This document shows positions 29,172-38,922 of a DNA stretch of 64,000 bases, in pieces; within the stretch, counting starts at the first letter, position 1; the number at the start of each line of letters is the position of its first letter. The notes beneath the pieces are model-generated. The model made no database searches. It saw only the letters and a program-made list of their open reading frames with translations, and had not been told where the DNA came from. Location of the stretch: positions 1,781,702 through 1,845,701 of the forward strand of contig NZ_CP028940.1 in assembly GCF_013307205.1 (NCBI RefSeq). The letters run 5' to 3'. Position numbers and translations under genes: made by a program. This DNA comes from Polynucleobacter arcticus. GTDB taxonomy: Bacteria; Pseudomonadota; Gammaproteobacteria; Burkholderiales; Burkholderiaceae.

Positions 29172-30685
29172 TGAAGAAAGTTCAGCAGATCAAGATGAAA
29201 GTACCTGAAGCATTATTTCCAAGTGATTGGACTAAGCCCAAAAAACAGGCTGACCTTCTCAAGCTAGCAAAATCTATCCTGCTTGAACCAACCGGTTTAT
29301 CTGAGCAGGATTTACATCGCACCTTTGGCAATATGTTTACGCACCAACTCGATGATGCGGACCTCTATTTTCAACATACCCGTAGCGAGAGCTGGAGCCT
29401 TGAAGAGGGTATTGTTAAGTCCGGAAGCTTCAACATCGATCAAGGTGTCGGTGTTCGTGCGATCTATGGCGATAAAACCGCCTTTGCTTACTCGGATGAA
29501 ATTAATTTAGAGGCTTTGAATAAGGCCGCTAAGTCAACACGAGTGATTGGCCCTCAAGGGGGTAGACGGGCTATTGCCAGCAAAACCTTTACACCCGTGT
29601 CTAATGGTCTTTATTCCGATTTAAACCCCTTAGATTCTCTTGCGCCTCAAGAAAAAATTGCATTGCTGGAAAGTATTGAGCGTCGTGCAAAAGCACGAGA
29701 TCCACGCATCATTCAGGTAATGGCCAGCCTAGCAGGTGAATTTGATGTTGTCCTCGTAGTACGCGCAGATGGTTTATTGGCTGCCGATGTACGCCCATTG
29801 GTGCGGGTATCGGTACATGTGATTGCCGAGCAAAATGGTCGTCGCGAATCTGGGTCTTCAGGTGGTGGCGCACGCCATGACTATCACTTTTTCAATACCG
29901 AATTGATCAACCAATATGTTGATGAAGCTGTCGATGGGGCACTCATTAATTTAGACTCTCGCCCTGCCCCAGCTGGCCCTATGACAGTTGTAATGGGTCC
30001 AGGATGGCCTGGCGTATTGCTTCATGAAGCGGTTGGTCATGGCCTAGAGGGAGACTTTAATCGCAAAGGCTCCTCTGCTTTTGCTGGTTGTATTGGTCAA
30101 CGTGTCGCCGCAAAGGGCGTCACCGTAGTGGATGATGGCACGCTGTCTGGTCGTCGTGGCTCGCTCAATATCGATGATGAAGGGACGCCCACCCAGTGCA
30201 CCACACTGATTGAGGATGGAATTTTGAAGGGCTATATTCAAGATAGTCTCAATGCCCGCCTCATGAATATGCCCCTCACCGGCAATGGTCGGCGTGAGAG
30301 TTTTGCCTCCCTGCCAATGCCCCGCATGACCAACACTTATATGCTGGCCGGCAAAGATGATCCTCAAGAAATCGTTGCCAGTATTAAACGCGGACTTTAT
30401 GCCGTGAATTTTGGCGGCGGTCAGGTGGACATTACCAGTGGAAAATTTGTGTTTTCTGCCTCAGAGGCTTATTGGGTTGAAAACGGCAAAATTCAATATC
30501 CCGTTAAGGGCGCCACCATCATTGGTAGCGGTCCTGAGTCCTTAAAACAGGTCTCTATGATCGGAAATGACCTTAAATTAGATGGTGGGATCGGGGTTTG
30601 CGGTAAAGAAGGTCAAAGCGTTCCGGTAGGCGTTGGACAGCCTACTTTACGTATCGACAGCTTGACTGTCGGAGGAACCGCTTAA
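29171..30685 (+). CDS. tldD: Metalloprotease TldD
   Basis: TldD forms a heterodimeric zinc protease with TldE/PmbA; in E. coli the pair acts on microcin B17 precursor and CcdA. The 504-aa protein carries the active-site motif [11 protein letters not shown] at residues 285-295 (HExxxH, with His285, Glu286 and His290). It ends with [17 protein letters not shown], a typical TldD C-terminus. The N-terminus is about 20 residues longer than the E. coli form. The ATG overlaps the stop of the amidase gene. The TldE partner is not in this window. Confidence 0.96.
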   Translation: MKKVQQIKMKVPEALFPSDWTKPKKQADLLKLAKSILLEPTGLSEQDLHRTFGNMFTHQLDDADLYFQHTRSESWSLEEGIVKSGSFNIDQGVGVRAIYGDKTAFAYSDEINLEALNKAAKSTRVIGPQGGRRAIASKTFTPVSNGLYSDLNPLDSLAPQEKIALLESIERRAKARDPRIIQVMASLAGEFDVVLVVRADGLLAADVRPLVRVSVHVIAEQNGRRESGSSGGGARHDYHFFNTELINQYVDEAVDGALINLDSRPAPAGPMTVVMGPGWPGVLLHEAVGHGLEGDFNRKGSSAFAGCIGQRVAAKGVTVVDDGTLSGRRGSLNIDDEGTPTQCTTLIEDGILKGYIQDSLNARLMNMPLTGNGRRESFASLPMPRMTNTYMLAGKDDPQEIVASIKRGLYAVNFGGGQVDITSGKFVFSASEAYWVENGKIQYPVKGATIIGSGPESLKQVSMIGNDLKLDGGIGVCGKEGQSVPVGVGQPTLRIDSLTVGGTA

Positions 30686-30704
30686 TACGGCTTAAAATAG
30701 TCCG

Positions 30705-31829
30705 ATGAGCCAACAAAACACCATTCCCGCCAACTGGTATGCTGCCGTCGATAAAACGTCAGAGACAGATGATCAACGCATTCATAACATTACTGTTCTG
30801 CCACCACCAGAGCATTTGATTCGCTTCTTCCCAATTTCGGGAACACCCACGGAAGCGCTTATCAGTAAAACGCGTAAAAAGATTCGCGACATCATTCATG
30901 GAAAAGATGATCGCCTCCTTGTCATCATCGGGCCTTGCTCCATTCATGATCCCCGTGCAGCCGTAGAGTACTGCCAGCGATTACTCGCCGAGCGTGATCG
31001 CTTTTCGGGCGAACTTGAAATTGTGATGCGTGTCTATTTTGAAAAGCCACGCACTACAGTGGGCTGGAAGGGTTTGATTAATGACCCCTATTTAGATGAG
31101 AGCTATCGCATTGAAGAAGGATTGCGCATCGCCCGTCAAGTACTGATGGAAATTAATCGTTTGGGCATGCCTGCAGGTAGCGAGTTCTTGGATGTGATTT
31201 CTCCGCAATATATTGCTGACCTCATTTCCTGGGGCGCCATCGGAGCTCGTACTACAGAGAGTCAGGTTCACCGTGAACTCGCGTCAGGCCTATCTGCTCC
31301 CATTGGTTTTAAGAACGGCACTGATGGCAATATCAAAATTGCAACTGATGCGATTCAAGCGGCAAGCCGTCCACATCACTTCTTGTCAGTGCATAAGAAT
31401 GGTCAAGTTTCTATCGTGGAAACGAAGGGTAACAAAGATTGCCACGTGATTTTGCGCGGCGGCAAAGAGCCAAATTATGAGGCCCAGTACGTTCAAGCAG
31501 CTTGCGCTGAGCTTGATGCAGCAAAGCTTCCAGCCAGCTTGATGGTTGACCTGTCGCATGCGAACTCCAGCAAAAAACATGAACGTCAAATTGTGGTGGC
31601 AGAAAATATTGCTGAGCAAATTGAATCAGGTTCACATCAAATATTTGGCGTCATGATTGAAAGTCACCTGAATGATGGCGCGCAAAAATTCTCGCCTGGA
31701 AAAGATGATCCTAGCAAGCTAGAGTACGGCAAGAGTATTACTGATGCCTGTATTAACTGGGAAGATTCAGTCAATGTACTGCAGCGTCTGGCATTAGCCG
31801 TGAAGAATCGCAGAAAATCTAAGAAATAG
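30705..31829 (+). CDS. aroG: 3-deoxy-7-phosphoheptulonate synthase (DAHP synthase, class I)
   Basis: It condenses PEP and erythrose 4-phosphate to DAHP, the first step of aromatic amino acid synthesis. The 374-aa product has IGPCSIHDPRAAVEYCQRL, RVYFEKPRTTVGWKGLINDP, GARTTESQVHRELASGLS and the metal-site segment MVDLSHANSSKKHERQ. All are typical of the AroF/G/H group. Which amino acid inhibits it cannot be decided by eye, so the symbol denotes family rather than isozyme. It lies 19 bp after tldD and ends at a strong hairpin terminator. Confidence 0.95.
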   Translation: MSQQNTIPANWYAAVDKTSETDDQRIHNITVLPPPEHLIRFFPISGTPTEALISKTRKKIRDIIHGKDDRLLVIIGPCSIHDPRAAVEYCQRLLAERDRFSGELEIVMRVYFEKPRTTVGWKGLINDPYLDESYRIEEGLRIARQVLMEINRLGMPAGSEFLDVISPQYIADLISWGAIGARTTESQVHRELASGLSAPIGFKNGTDGNIKIATDAIQAASRPHHFLSVHKNGQVSIVETKGNKDCHVILRGGKEPNYEAQYVQAACAELDAAKLPASLMVDLSHANSSKKHERQIVVAENIAEQIESGSHQIFGVMIESHLNDGAQKFSPGKDDPSKLEYGKSITDACINWEDSVNVLQRLALAVKNRRKSKK

Positions 31830-31861
31830 AAAGTTCGCCTTAAACGTGCTTTAATTTTCTG

Positions 31862-31895
31862 AAAAAGAGACTAATTTATTTAGTCTCTTTTTTTT
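31862..31895. terminator. Bidirectional terminator between the DAHP synthase and cobalamin adenosyltransferase genes
   Basis: A 13-bp stem, AAAAAGAGACTAA (31862-31874) with TTAGTCTCTTTTT (31880-31892), surrounds a 5-nt loop and runs into more T on the plus strand. The minus strand also ends in five T. It lies 32 bp after the DAHP synthase stop, and the last codons of the facing adenosyltransferase gene fall within it. Confidence 0.9.
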
Positions 31896-32445
31896 CATGC
31901 TTCCAAAGAATATCCTGACCACCTGCCTCACGATTGAGGACGCGGGCTAAAACAAATAAGAGGTCAGATAAGCGATTGACATACTGACGCGGAGCGTCAT
32001 ACAAGGGCTCTTCCCAACCCAAACGCACGATTGACCTCTCGGCGCGTCTGCAAACGGTGCGACAGACATGAGCTTGTGCAGCGGCGCGCGTTCCCCCAGG
32101 CAGAATAAATTCAGTCAAAGGTGGCAAGGTGGCATTGTATTTTTCTAGCCAAACATCCAGCTGGGCTACATGCTCTGGTTTAAGCAGGGTGTAATTCGGA
32201 ATACAGAGTTCCCCGCCTAAATCAAATAAATCGTGCTGCACTTGCAAAAATAGGGCTTTGAACTCATCAGCAATGCCTTCCGGGATGGATTCAGTCATTA
32301 AAACCCCAATCTCGGAGTTCAATTCATCGACATCCCCCATGGCGCAGATGCGCAAATGGTCCTTTTCCACTCGGCTGCCATCGCCGAGCCCGGTCATGCC
32401 GGCATCACCAGTTCTAGTGGCTATTTTTGAAAGTCGATTTCCCAT
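31876..32445 (-). CDS. ATP:cob(I)alamin adenosyltransferase, PduO type
   Basis: This enzyme makes adenosylcobalamin from reduced B12 and ATP. The 189-aa protein starts MGNRLSKIATRTGDAGMTGLGDG, the ATP-binding P-loop-like segment of the PduO/MMAB family. DVDELNSEIG, LPGGTRAAAQAHVCRTVCRRAER and YVNRLSDLLFVLARVLN follow. An upstream ATG at 32532 would run into glcD and add unrelated residues, so ATG 32445 is chosen. It is divergent from glcD by 18 bp. The C-terminal KKETK is encoded by the terminator stem. Confidence 0.95.
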   Translation of the reverse strand: MGNRLSKIATRTGDAGMTGLGDGSRVEKDHLRICAMGDVDELNSEIGVLMTESIPEGIADEFKALFLQVQHDLFDLGGELCIPNYTLLKPEHVAQLDVWLEKYNATLPPLTEFILPGGTRAAAQAHVCRTVCRRAERSIVRLGWEEPLYDAPRQYVNRLSDLLFVLARVLNREAGGQDILWKHEKKETK

Positions 32446-32463
32446 GAAACTAATTATAGGTAA

Positions 32464-33978
32464 ATGGCTAAAATGATTCCTATGAATATGGTTATCCCAC
32501 CCCCCGAGCTTGCGGCCATTACCGCCCTTCAATCCAAATTGGTTTCAGCCTTGCGCCCAATTCTTCCTGAGCATGCCTTGCTTTGGGAGCCTGAGGACAC
32601 GATTCCTTATGAATGTGACGGCCTAGCAGCCTATCGGCGCATGCCATTAGCAGTCGCCCTTCCCGAGACTGAAGAGCAGGTTGCTCGAATACTTAAGATT
32701 TGCTTTAACATGCAAGTCCCCATCGTCCCACGAGGATCTGGGACCGGGCTTTCAGGCGGCGCAATGCCGATGTCCCAAGGTCTAGTACTTTCGCTAGCCA
32801 AGCTGAAGAAAATCATCAGCATTGACCCTTTTACCCGCACTGCAGTTGTCCAACCAGGGGTACGTAATCTTGCTATATCTGAGGCAGTCGCCCACCTTGG
32901 CTTGTACTATGCCCCAGACCCATCCTCTCAGATTGCCTGCTCTATTGGCGGTAATGTCAATGAAAACTCTGGTGGCGTACATTGCCTTAAATATGGCCTC
33001 ACTCTTCACAATGTCTTAAAGGTTCGTGGCATTTTGATGAGTGGTGAGATTGTGGAGTTTGGTAGTCTTGCCCCAGACTCTCCAGGGCTTGATTTATTAG
33101 CCGTCGTAATGGGTAGTGAAGGCATGCTTGCGGTGGTGACTGAAGTTACCGTCAAATTAATTGCTAAACCAAAGTTGGCACGCGTCATCATGGCGAGCTT
33201 TGACGATATAGAAAAAGGTGCTGATGCAGTTGCCGCCATCATTGCCGCTGGAATTATTCCTGCTGGCCTCGAGATGATGGATAAAGCGACTACCCGAGCC
33301 GTAGAAGAATTTGTTCATGCAGGATATGACCTCGATGCTGAGACCATTCTTCTTTGTGAGTCCGACGGCACGCCTGAAGAGGTTGCTGAAGAAATTGAGC
33401 GCATGACTAAAGTGCTTGAACAAGCAGGCGCTAGCGGTATTCAGATTTCTCAAAATGAAGCGGAGCGGCTGAAATTTTGGAGTGGCCGAAAGAATGCTTT
33501 CCCTGCTGCCGGACGATTGGCGCCTGATTACTATTGTATGGACGGTACTATTCCACGCAGAAATATTGGCACTTTGCTTAGACGTATTCAGGGTATGGAA
33601 AAGAAATATGGTCTCGCTTGCTTGAATGTATTTCATGCGGGCGATGGCAATATGCATCCATTGATTTTATTTAATGGCGCCGACCAAGAAGAGTGGCATC
33701 GCGCTGAAGAATTTGGCACTGAAATTCTAGAAGCCTGTGTTGAGCTTGATGGCACGATCACTGGTGAGCATGGTGTTGGGATTGAAAAGATTAACTCCAT
33801 GTGCGTTCAGTTTGGTGAAGGCGAACGTGAGTCCTTCTGGGGCGTAAAAGCTGCCTTTGATCCAGAGAAATTGCTCAACCCGGATAAGGCTATTCCCACT
33901 TTAAATCGTTGTGCCGAGTATGGACGCATGCGTATCAGTGGCGGCAGCGTACCGCACCCAGAATTAGAGCGCTTTTGA
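32464..33978 (+). CDS. glcD: Glycolate oxidase subunit GlcD (FAD-linked)
   Basis: GlcD is the FAD subunit of the three-part glycolate dehydrogenase that oxidises glycolate to glyoxylate. The 504-aa protein has the FAD-binding segment PRGSGTGLSGGAMP, then PDPSSQIACSIGGNVNENSGG and VMGSEGMLAVVTEVTVKL. Its C-terminus includes FHAGDGNMHPLIL and GTITGEHGVGIEK. Several Met codons (residues 1, 4, 7, 9) could start it. glcE follows with a one-base overlap (TGATG). Together with glcE and glcF it would let the cell use glycolate, a common algal excretion product. Confidence 0.96.
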   Translation: MAKMIPMNMVIPPPELAAITALQSKLVSALRPILPEHALLWEPEDTIPYECDGLAAYRRMPLAVALPETEEQVARILKICFNMQVPIVPRGSGTGLSGGAMPMSQGLVLSLAKLKKIISIDPFTRTAVVQPGVRNLAISEAVAHLGLYYAPDPSSQIACSIGGNVNENSGGVHCLKYGLTLHNVLKVRGILMSGEIVEFGSLAPDSPGLDLLAVVMGSEGMLAVVTEVTVKLIAKPKLARVIMASFDDIEKGADAVAAIIAAGIIPAGLEMMDKATTRAVEEFVHAGYDLDAETILLCESDGTPEEVAEEIERMTKVLEQAGASGIQISQNEAERLKFWSGRKNAFPAAGRLAPDYYCMDGTIPRRNIGTLLRRIQGMEKKYGLACLNVFHAGDGNMHPLILFNGADQEEWHRAEEFGTEILEACVELDGTITGEHGVGIEKINSMCVQFGEGERESFWGVKAAFDPEKLLNPDKAIPTLNRCAEYGRMRISGGSVPHPELERF

Positions 33979-35129
33979 TGTCGAGCCTCCAGTCTAGCTC
34001 GGCCATCGATTTATTTCGTGAGCAAATCCTTGCTGCCTCAAAAAATAAAACACCTCTTTCAATTCAGGGTGGCGGTACCAAGTCTTGGTATGGCAATGCC
34101 AATACATTTACCAAGTTAGAGACACGCTCCTACTCCGGAATCTTAGAATACCAACCTGAAGAGTTGGTGATTACGGCTTGTGCCGGTACACCTTTAAAAG
34201 AAATTGAAGCGGTGCTCGCCGAAAAGAATCAAGTTTTAGCTTTTGAGCCCCCACATTTTGGTGATGGTGCAACTTTTGGAGGCGCAATTGCTGCTGGACT
34301 CGCGGGTCCGGGTCGCATTAGCGCTGGCAACTTACGCGACTTTGTACTGGGCGCGCGCATTCTGGATGGTAAAGGCCAAGACTTATCCTTTGGTGGCAAG
34401 GTGATGAAAAACGTTGCAGGCTATGACGTCTCACGTTTACTGCCCGGCTCAATGGGAACCTTATCACTCCTACTCGAAGCTTCCGTAAAAGTACTGCCTC
34501 GACCAGCTGCAACAACTACTTTACGTTGTCCCATTACTCAGGCACGTGCCCTGCAACTCACCAATGAGTGGGCTGGACAGCCCCTGCCTTTGTCAGCCAG
34601 CTGCTGGATTGGAAGCTCAACAGGTGGTGACGGTGAACTCACTATTCGACTAGCTGGCGCAGCTGCCGCTGTTAAGGCAGCGATCCCCCTGATGGGTGCC
34701 GCCGTCAATGTAGTCGAGTTAGATCCAAGTGTTGCAGATGCATTCTGGAGTAACTTGCGCGAGCATGAGCTGCCGGCTTTTCAGAACCTCAATAACAATG
34801 ACACCCTGTATCGCTTAGCATTGCCCGCAGTATGTGGTCCACTTGCGATTCCCAATATGAATGATCAGCTGGTTTTGGAATGGCACGGTCAGCAACGTTG
34901 GTTTACAGCATCGGGTGATGATGTAACGTTCGCAACCGTCAAAACGCTAGCTAATGCGAATGGTGGACATGCCACACGCTTTAAGCAAGGCGCCCATGTT
35001 GATCCCAATCAGCAACGCTTCACCCTATTGAGCGAACAAGCGCATTCAGTAGCGCTAGAGGCTGTACAAGCGCGCCTCAAAGCCTCTTTTGATCCAGCTG
35101 GTGTATTTGCAACTTCACGCCTTCCTTAA
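33978..35129 (+). CDS. glcE: Glycolate oxidase subunit GlcE
   Basis: GlcE is the second FAD-binding subunit of glycolate dehydrogenase. The 383-aa product has LSIQGGGTKSWYG, then LEYQPEELVITACAGTPLKEIEAVLAEKNQ and FGDGATFGGAIAAGLAGPGRISAGNLRDFVLG. The last includes the usual GGAIA FAD-site stretch. The C-terminus ends FDPAGVFATSRLP. ATG 33978 overlaps the glcD stop; an upstream in-frame ATG at 33909 lies within glcD and is rejected. glcF follows after 20 bp. Confidence 0.95.
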   Translation: MSSLQSSSAIDLFREQILAASKNKTPLSIQGGGTKSWYGNANTFTKLETRSYSGILEYQPEELVITACAGTPLKEIEAVLAEKNQVLAFEPPHFGDGATFGGAIAAGLAGPGRISAGNLRDFVLGARILDGKGQDLSFGGKVMKNVAGYDVSRLLPGSMGTLSLLLEASVKVLPRPAATTTLRCPITQARALQLTNEWAGQPLPLSASCWIGSSTGGDGELTIRLAGAAAAVKAAIPLMGAAVNVVELDPSVADAFWSNLREHELPAFQNLNNNDTLYRLALPAVCGPLAIPNMNDQLVLEWHGQQRWFTASGDDVTFATVKTLANANGGHATRFKQGAHVDPNQQRFTLLSEQAHSVALEAVQARLKASFDPAGVFATSRLP

Positions 35130-35149
35130 GCACCTCTTTTAGCAATCCT

Positions 35150-36427
35150 ATGCAAACACAACTCGCCCCCCAATTTGCCAATACCGCTGACGGTATTGAA
35201 GCTGCCAGAATTCTTGGTAAATGTGTGCACTGTGGTTTTTGTACTGCTACCTGCCCCACTTACCAAATTCTGGGTGATGAATTAGATGGCCCACGTGGTC
35301 GTATCTATCTCATTAAACAAATGGCGGAGGGTCAAGCGCCGACAGAGAAAACACGATTGCATTTAGATCGTTGCCTCACCTGCCGCAATTGTGAAAGCAC
35401 TTGTCCTAGCGGTGTGCAATACGGCAATTTGATTGATATTGGTCGCAAGTGGGCAGAAGAAAATACTCCCGAGCGCCCTATTGGTCAGCGCCTGACACGC
35501 TGGGCACTGAAAGAAGGCTTAACGAGTCCTAAGCTATTTAACTCAGCAATGGCAATTGGCCGCCTCGTTCGTCCACTCATGCCAACTGGTATTCAGCGCA
35601 AGATCCCCGAGGCTAAAAATAAGGCTCTCACCAGTAACACCGATCCTTATGCAAGACCACAAGCTACCCACGCTCGCAAGATGTTATTACTAGAAGGTTG
35701 CGTTCAACCTAGCATGCTACCGAACGTGAACTCAGCTACTGCACGTGTTTTAGATGCACTCAAAATTCAGTTAATTAGTGCTCCCAATGCCACTTGCTGT
35801 GGCGCGTTGCGCTACCACTTAAATGATCAAACTGGTGGCATAGAAAATGCCAAACAGAATATCGATGCCTGGTGGCCACAGCTTGAGCAAGGTATTGAAG
35901 CCATCGTGATGACTGCTTCCGGCTGTGGGGTGATGGTCAAGGACTATGGACATCTATTAGCAAATGATCCGCTATATGCCCTCAAGGCAAAAACCATTTC
36001 CGAGCTAACCAAAGATATTTCCGAAATATTGCCAATGCTTCAGAGCGAACTTGTCGCCTTGGTGGGGGTGGATCCCAAGCCTGGCGTTGTATACCATCCG
36101 CCCTGCACACTTCAACATGGCCAACAAATTCGCGGGAAGGTGGAGAGTCTTTTAGCGAGTATTGGCATTGGTGTTCGCCTCTGTGCCGATAGTCACCTCT
36201 GCTGCGGCTCTGCAGGCACCTACTCGGTAACCCAACCTGAGTTATCCGAACAATTACGTAAAAACAAATTGGGGCACCTTCAAGCTGCTTGCGAAGAATC
36301 TGGCGCCCAAGTCATTGTTTCTGGAAATATTGGCTGCATTACACACCTTCAGCAAGATGACACGCCAGTACTCCATTGGATTGAAATCGTTGATCAACTA
36401 ATTCACCAACAAAGCCAAACCAAATAA
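35150..36427 (+). CDS. glcF: Glycolate oxidase iron-sulfur subunit GlcF
   Basis: GlcF passes electrons from the flavin subunits toward the quinone pool. The 425-aa protein has two [4Fe-4S] motifs: Cys25, 28, 31 and 35 (CVHCGFCTATCP) and Cys75, 78, 81 and 85 (CLTCRNCESTCP). It also has two CCG domains (CCGALRYHL at about 216 and CCGSAGTYSV at about 345). This is the standard layout. It is the third gene of the glc operon and overlaps the next gene by one base. No GlcC-type regulator or GlcA permease is adjacent. Confidence 0.97.
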   Translation: MQTQLAPQFANTADGIEAARILGKCVHCGFCTATCPTYQILGDELDGPRGRIYLIKQMAEGQAPTEKTRLHLDRCLTCRNCESTCPSGVQYGNLIDIGRKWAEENTPERPIGQRLTRWALKEGLTSPKLFNSAMAIGRLVRPLMPTGIQRKIPEAKNKALTSNTDPYARPQATHARKMLLLEGCVQPSMLPNVNSATARVLDALKIQLISAPNATCCGALRYHLNDQTGGIENAKQNIDAWWPQLEQGIEAIVMTASGCGVMVKDYGHLLANDPLYALKAKTISELTKDISEILPMLQSELVALVGVDPKPGVVYHPPCTLQHGQQIRGKVESLLASIGIGVRLCADSHLCCGSAGTYSVTQPELSEQLRKNKLGHLQAACEESGAQVIVSGNIGCITHLQQDDTPVLHWIEIVDQLIHQQSQTK

Positions 36428-37152
36428 TGAGTCAAATTACCATCAATCTTATGCAAGTAAGACAACGGCTTGAGTTAGCAGCGCTAGCAGCAAAACGTGA
36501 GCCAGAGGATATTCAATTACTCGCTGTCAGCAAAACTTTTTTACCTAGAGCGGTTGAAGAGGCAATGCACGCGGGGCAAACCGTCTTTGGCGAAAACTAT
36601 GTCCAAGAGGGTGTCGAGAAAATTCAGCAGCTCGCCAAATTACGCCCCTGGCTAGAATGGCATTTCATTGGCCCGCTGCAAAGCAACAAAACTCGAGAGG
36701 TAGCAGAACATTTTGATTGGGTTCACAGTATTGATCGACTCAAAATTGCAGAGCGATTATCTAGTCAGCGCGGTGAGTTTCCAGATTTAGGTGTGTTGCA
36801 GGTTTGTATTCAAATCAACGTTAGCGAAGAAAATAGTAAGAGTGGCATCTCGTTCGAAGAAGTCGAGTCGCTTTGCAACGCCATCACTAAGTTACCCAAC
36901 CTTTCTCTACGTGGACTCATGGCCATTCCTGCACCAAGCGATGATGTCAATCAGCAGCGTCGCTCATTTGCAGCAGTACGAGAGTGCTTCGCTGGGATAA
37001 AGGCGAAACATGCAAGCGATGTCGGGTACGATTTTTTCGATACCCTCTCGATGGGAATGTCCGATGATATGGAAGCGGCAATAGCGGAAGGCAGCACCAT
37101 GGTACGTATAGGCAGCGCAATCTTTGGGAAGCGCGATAAGATAAAAGCATGA
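36427..37152 (+). CDS. YggS-family pyridoxal phosphate homeostasis protein (PLPBP)
   Basis: This is a single-domain alanine-racemase-fold protein that binds PLP and affects vitamin B6 and amino acid balance. The 241-aa protein has the PLP lysine in LLAVSKTF (Lys36) and VFGENYVQEGVEK. WHFIGPLQSNKTREV, VCIQINVSEENSKSG and SMGMSDDMEAAIAEGSTMVRIGSAIFG complete the signature. Its ATG overlaps the glcF stop, and its own stop overlaps proC by four bases. Pairing with proC is common in bacteria. Confidence 0.95.
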   Translation: MSQITINLMQVRQRLELAALAAKREPEDIQLLAVSKTFLPRAVEEAMHAGQTVFGENYVQEGVEKIQQLAKLRPWLEWHFIGPLQSNKTREVAEHFDWVHSIDRLKIAERLSSQRGEFPDLGVLQVCIQINVSEENSKSGISFEEVESLCNAITKLPNLSLRGLMAIPAPSDDVNQQRRSFAAVRECFAGIKAKHASDVGYDFFDTLSMGMSDDMEAAIAEGSTMVRIGSAIFGKRDKIKA

Positions 37153-38009
37153 GCATACAAAAAATCAATCAAGATGCCCACGTCACTTTTATTGGTGGCG
37201 GAAACATGGGTCGCGCTTTGATTAGCGGATTACTAGCAAATAGCTTTGAGGCGAATCAACTGTCTTTAGTGGAAGCCAACGCCAGTACTGGCTTACAACT
37301 ACACCAAGATTTTGGTGTGCAGATCATTAGCACTTTGGAGCAAATCGCTTTTGACTTTTCCAAGAACAATATTGTGGTCATGGCTATCAAACCCCAGGAT
37401 TTTAATGTCGTAGCTAAATCTCTGAGCGCCAAACTCAAACATGCGACGGCGCCAGGCCCATTAATTCTGAGTATTGCTGCTGGTATTCGCCTGAAAGATA
37501 TGAGCCGCTGGCTTGATCATGAACGCTGTGTTCGTGCCATGCCGAATACCCCAGCCCTGATCGGCAAAGGCATTACGGGGCTCTTTGCTGATGTAGCAGT
37601 CAATGCATCTGACCGCGCCCTAGCCGAAACGATTTGTAACGCTGTAGGTCAAACGGTCTGGGTAAATAAAGAAGAGCTCATGGATGCAGTGACGGCCGTT
37701 TCTGGGAGCGGGCCTGCCTACGTCTTTGCTTTCTTGGAAGCGATGCAATCGAGTGGCGAGAAGCTTGGACTTGATGCAGCTACCGCACGAAAGCTAGCCT
37801 ATGCAACTTTAGAAGGCGCTACACAGCTTGCCCATAATTCAGATGAGCATGTAGGTATTTTGCGCGAACGAGTCACATCAAAAGGCGGTACAACCGCTGC
37901 AGCACTAGATATGCTTCAGCAACTTGATTGGCATGGCGCTCTCGAAAGAGCCATTGATGCCGCTAGTCAACGTGGCAAAGCGATGGGTGATGAACTAGGT
38001 AAGAGCTAA
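37149..38009 (+). CDS. proC: Pyrroline-5-carboxylate reductase
   Basis: ProC performs the last step of proline synthesis, reducing P5C with NAD(P)H. The 286-aa product has the dinucleotide loop FIGGGNMGRALISGLL at residues 14-29, then VVMAIKPQ and CVRAMPNTPALIGKGITGL. The signature ELMDAVTAVSGSGPAYVFAFLEAM and the C-terminal TSKGGTTAAALDML follow. It overlaps the yggS-type gene by four bases, so translation is coupled. It converges on ubiA with 7 bp between the stops. Confidence 0.97.
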   Translation: MSIQKINQDAHVTFIGGGNMGRALISGLLANSFEANQLSLVEANASTGLQLHQDFGVQIISTLEQIAFDFSKNNIVVMAIKPQDFNVVAKSLSAKLKHATAPGPLILSIAAGIRLKDMSRWLDHERCVRAMPNTPALIGKGITGLFADVAVNASDRALAETICNAVGQTVWVNKEELMDAVTAVSGSGPAYVFAFLEAMQSSGEKLGLDAATARKLAYATLEGATQLAHNSDEHVGILRERVTSKGGTTAAALDMLQQLDWHGALERAIDAASQRGKAMGDELGKS

Positions 38010-38016
38010 CACCAAG

Positions 38017-38874
38017 TTAAGTGCGAGCTAGGCCCAAAAGGATTCCAAGAAAGAGAAACCCTCCCAGCCAATTATTGTGGCGGAAGGCTTGAAAGCAATT
38101 CTCACGTGTACGGGTCGATACCAATTTTAGGTGGTACGTTGCACAAGCTAGTGCTAAACCCCACCCAACCCAATAAGAATTACCAAGGTTTGCCAGGTGG
38201 GCAACCCAAGCCTGACATAGAAACAAGATGCCATAGCTGATGGCAATTGCGAGCACATCAAATCGGCCGAAGGTAATAGCTGAGGTTCGCAAACCTAAAC
38301 GCATATCATCGTCTCGATCTACCATTGCATACGCAGTGTCATAGGCTATAGCCCAGAAGATATTGCCGATAAACAAAATCCATGCCTCTGTTGGAATGAA
38401 ATCCAGCACTGCAGCATAGGCCATTGGGATTCCGAAGCCAAATGCAATCCCTAGAACTGCTTGTGGAATAGCAAAGAAACGTTTGGTGAAAGGATAGAGA
38501 ATCGCCACTGCTAGGGCGAAGAAAGAAAGTTCCTTAGTGAGCCCATTTAAAGGCTGAATAAGTAGAAAGGCTAGTAGCGCCAAGATGGCTGCCACTGCTA
38601 GCGCCTCTTTTCCAGAAATCTTGCCACTCGTAATCGGCCGATCTTTAGTACGTAATACATGGCGGTCAAAGTCTTGATCTGCGTAATCATTAATTGCACA
38701 ACCAGCACTGCGCATTAAAAAGGTTCCGAGGGTGAAAATAATCAGTAGATACCACTCAGGAAAGCCGCCACTAACCAACCAAAGTGCCCATAAGGTTGGC
38801 CATAGCAATAAGAGAGTACCAATAGGCTTATCGAGACGAATCAAATAGGCATAAGCAATAAGGCGATTGCGCAT
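38017..38874 (-). CDS. ubiA: 4-hydroxybenzoate octaprenyltransferase
   Basis: UbiA attaches the polyprenyl tail to 4-hydroxybenzoate in ubiquinone synthesis and is an inner-membrane enzyme with several helices. The 285-aa protein has both Asp-rich prenyl-diphosphate motifs: [12 protein letters not shown] and [14 protein letters not shown]. It also starts [19 protein letters not shown], a family hallmark. Length is normal. It lies 48 bp downstream of recG on the same strand and may share its transcript. Confidence 0.97.
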   Translation of the reverse strand: MRNRLIAYAYLIRLDKPIGTLLLLWPTLWALWLVSGGFPEWYLLIIFTLGTFLMRSAGCAINDYADQDFDRHVLRTKDRPITSGKISGKEALAVAAILALLAFLLIQPLNGLTKELSFFALAVAILYPFTKRFFAIPQAVLGIAFGFGIPMAYAAVLDFIPTEAWILFIGNIFWAIAYDTAYAMVDRDDDMRLGLRTSAITFGRFDVLAIAISYGILFLCQAWVAHLANLGNSYWVGWGLALACATYHLKLVSTRTRENCFQAFRHNNWLGGFLFLGILLGLART

Positions 38875-38922
38875 TAGATGAATATTCTTTTCTTATTTAC
38901 AGTTGAGGTCATTGTGGAATGA

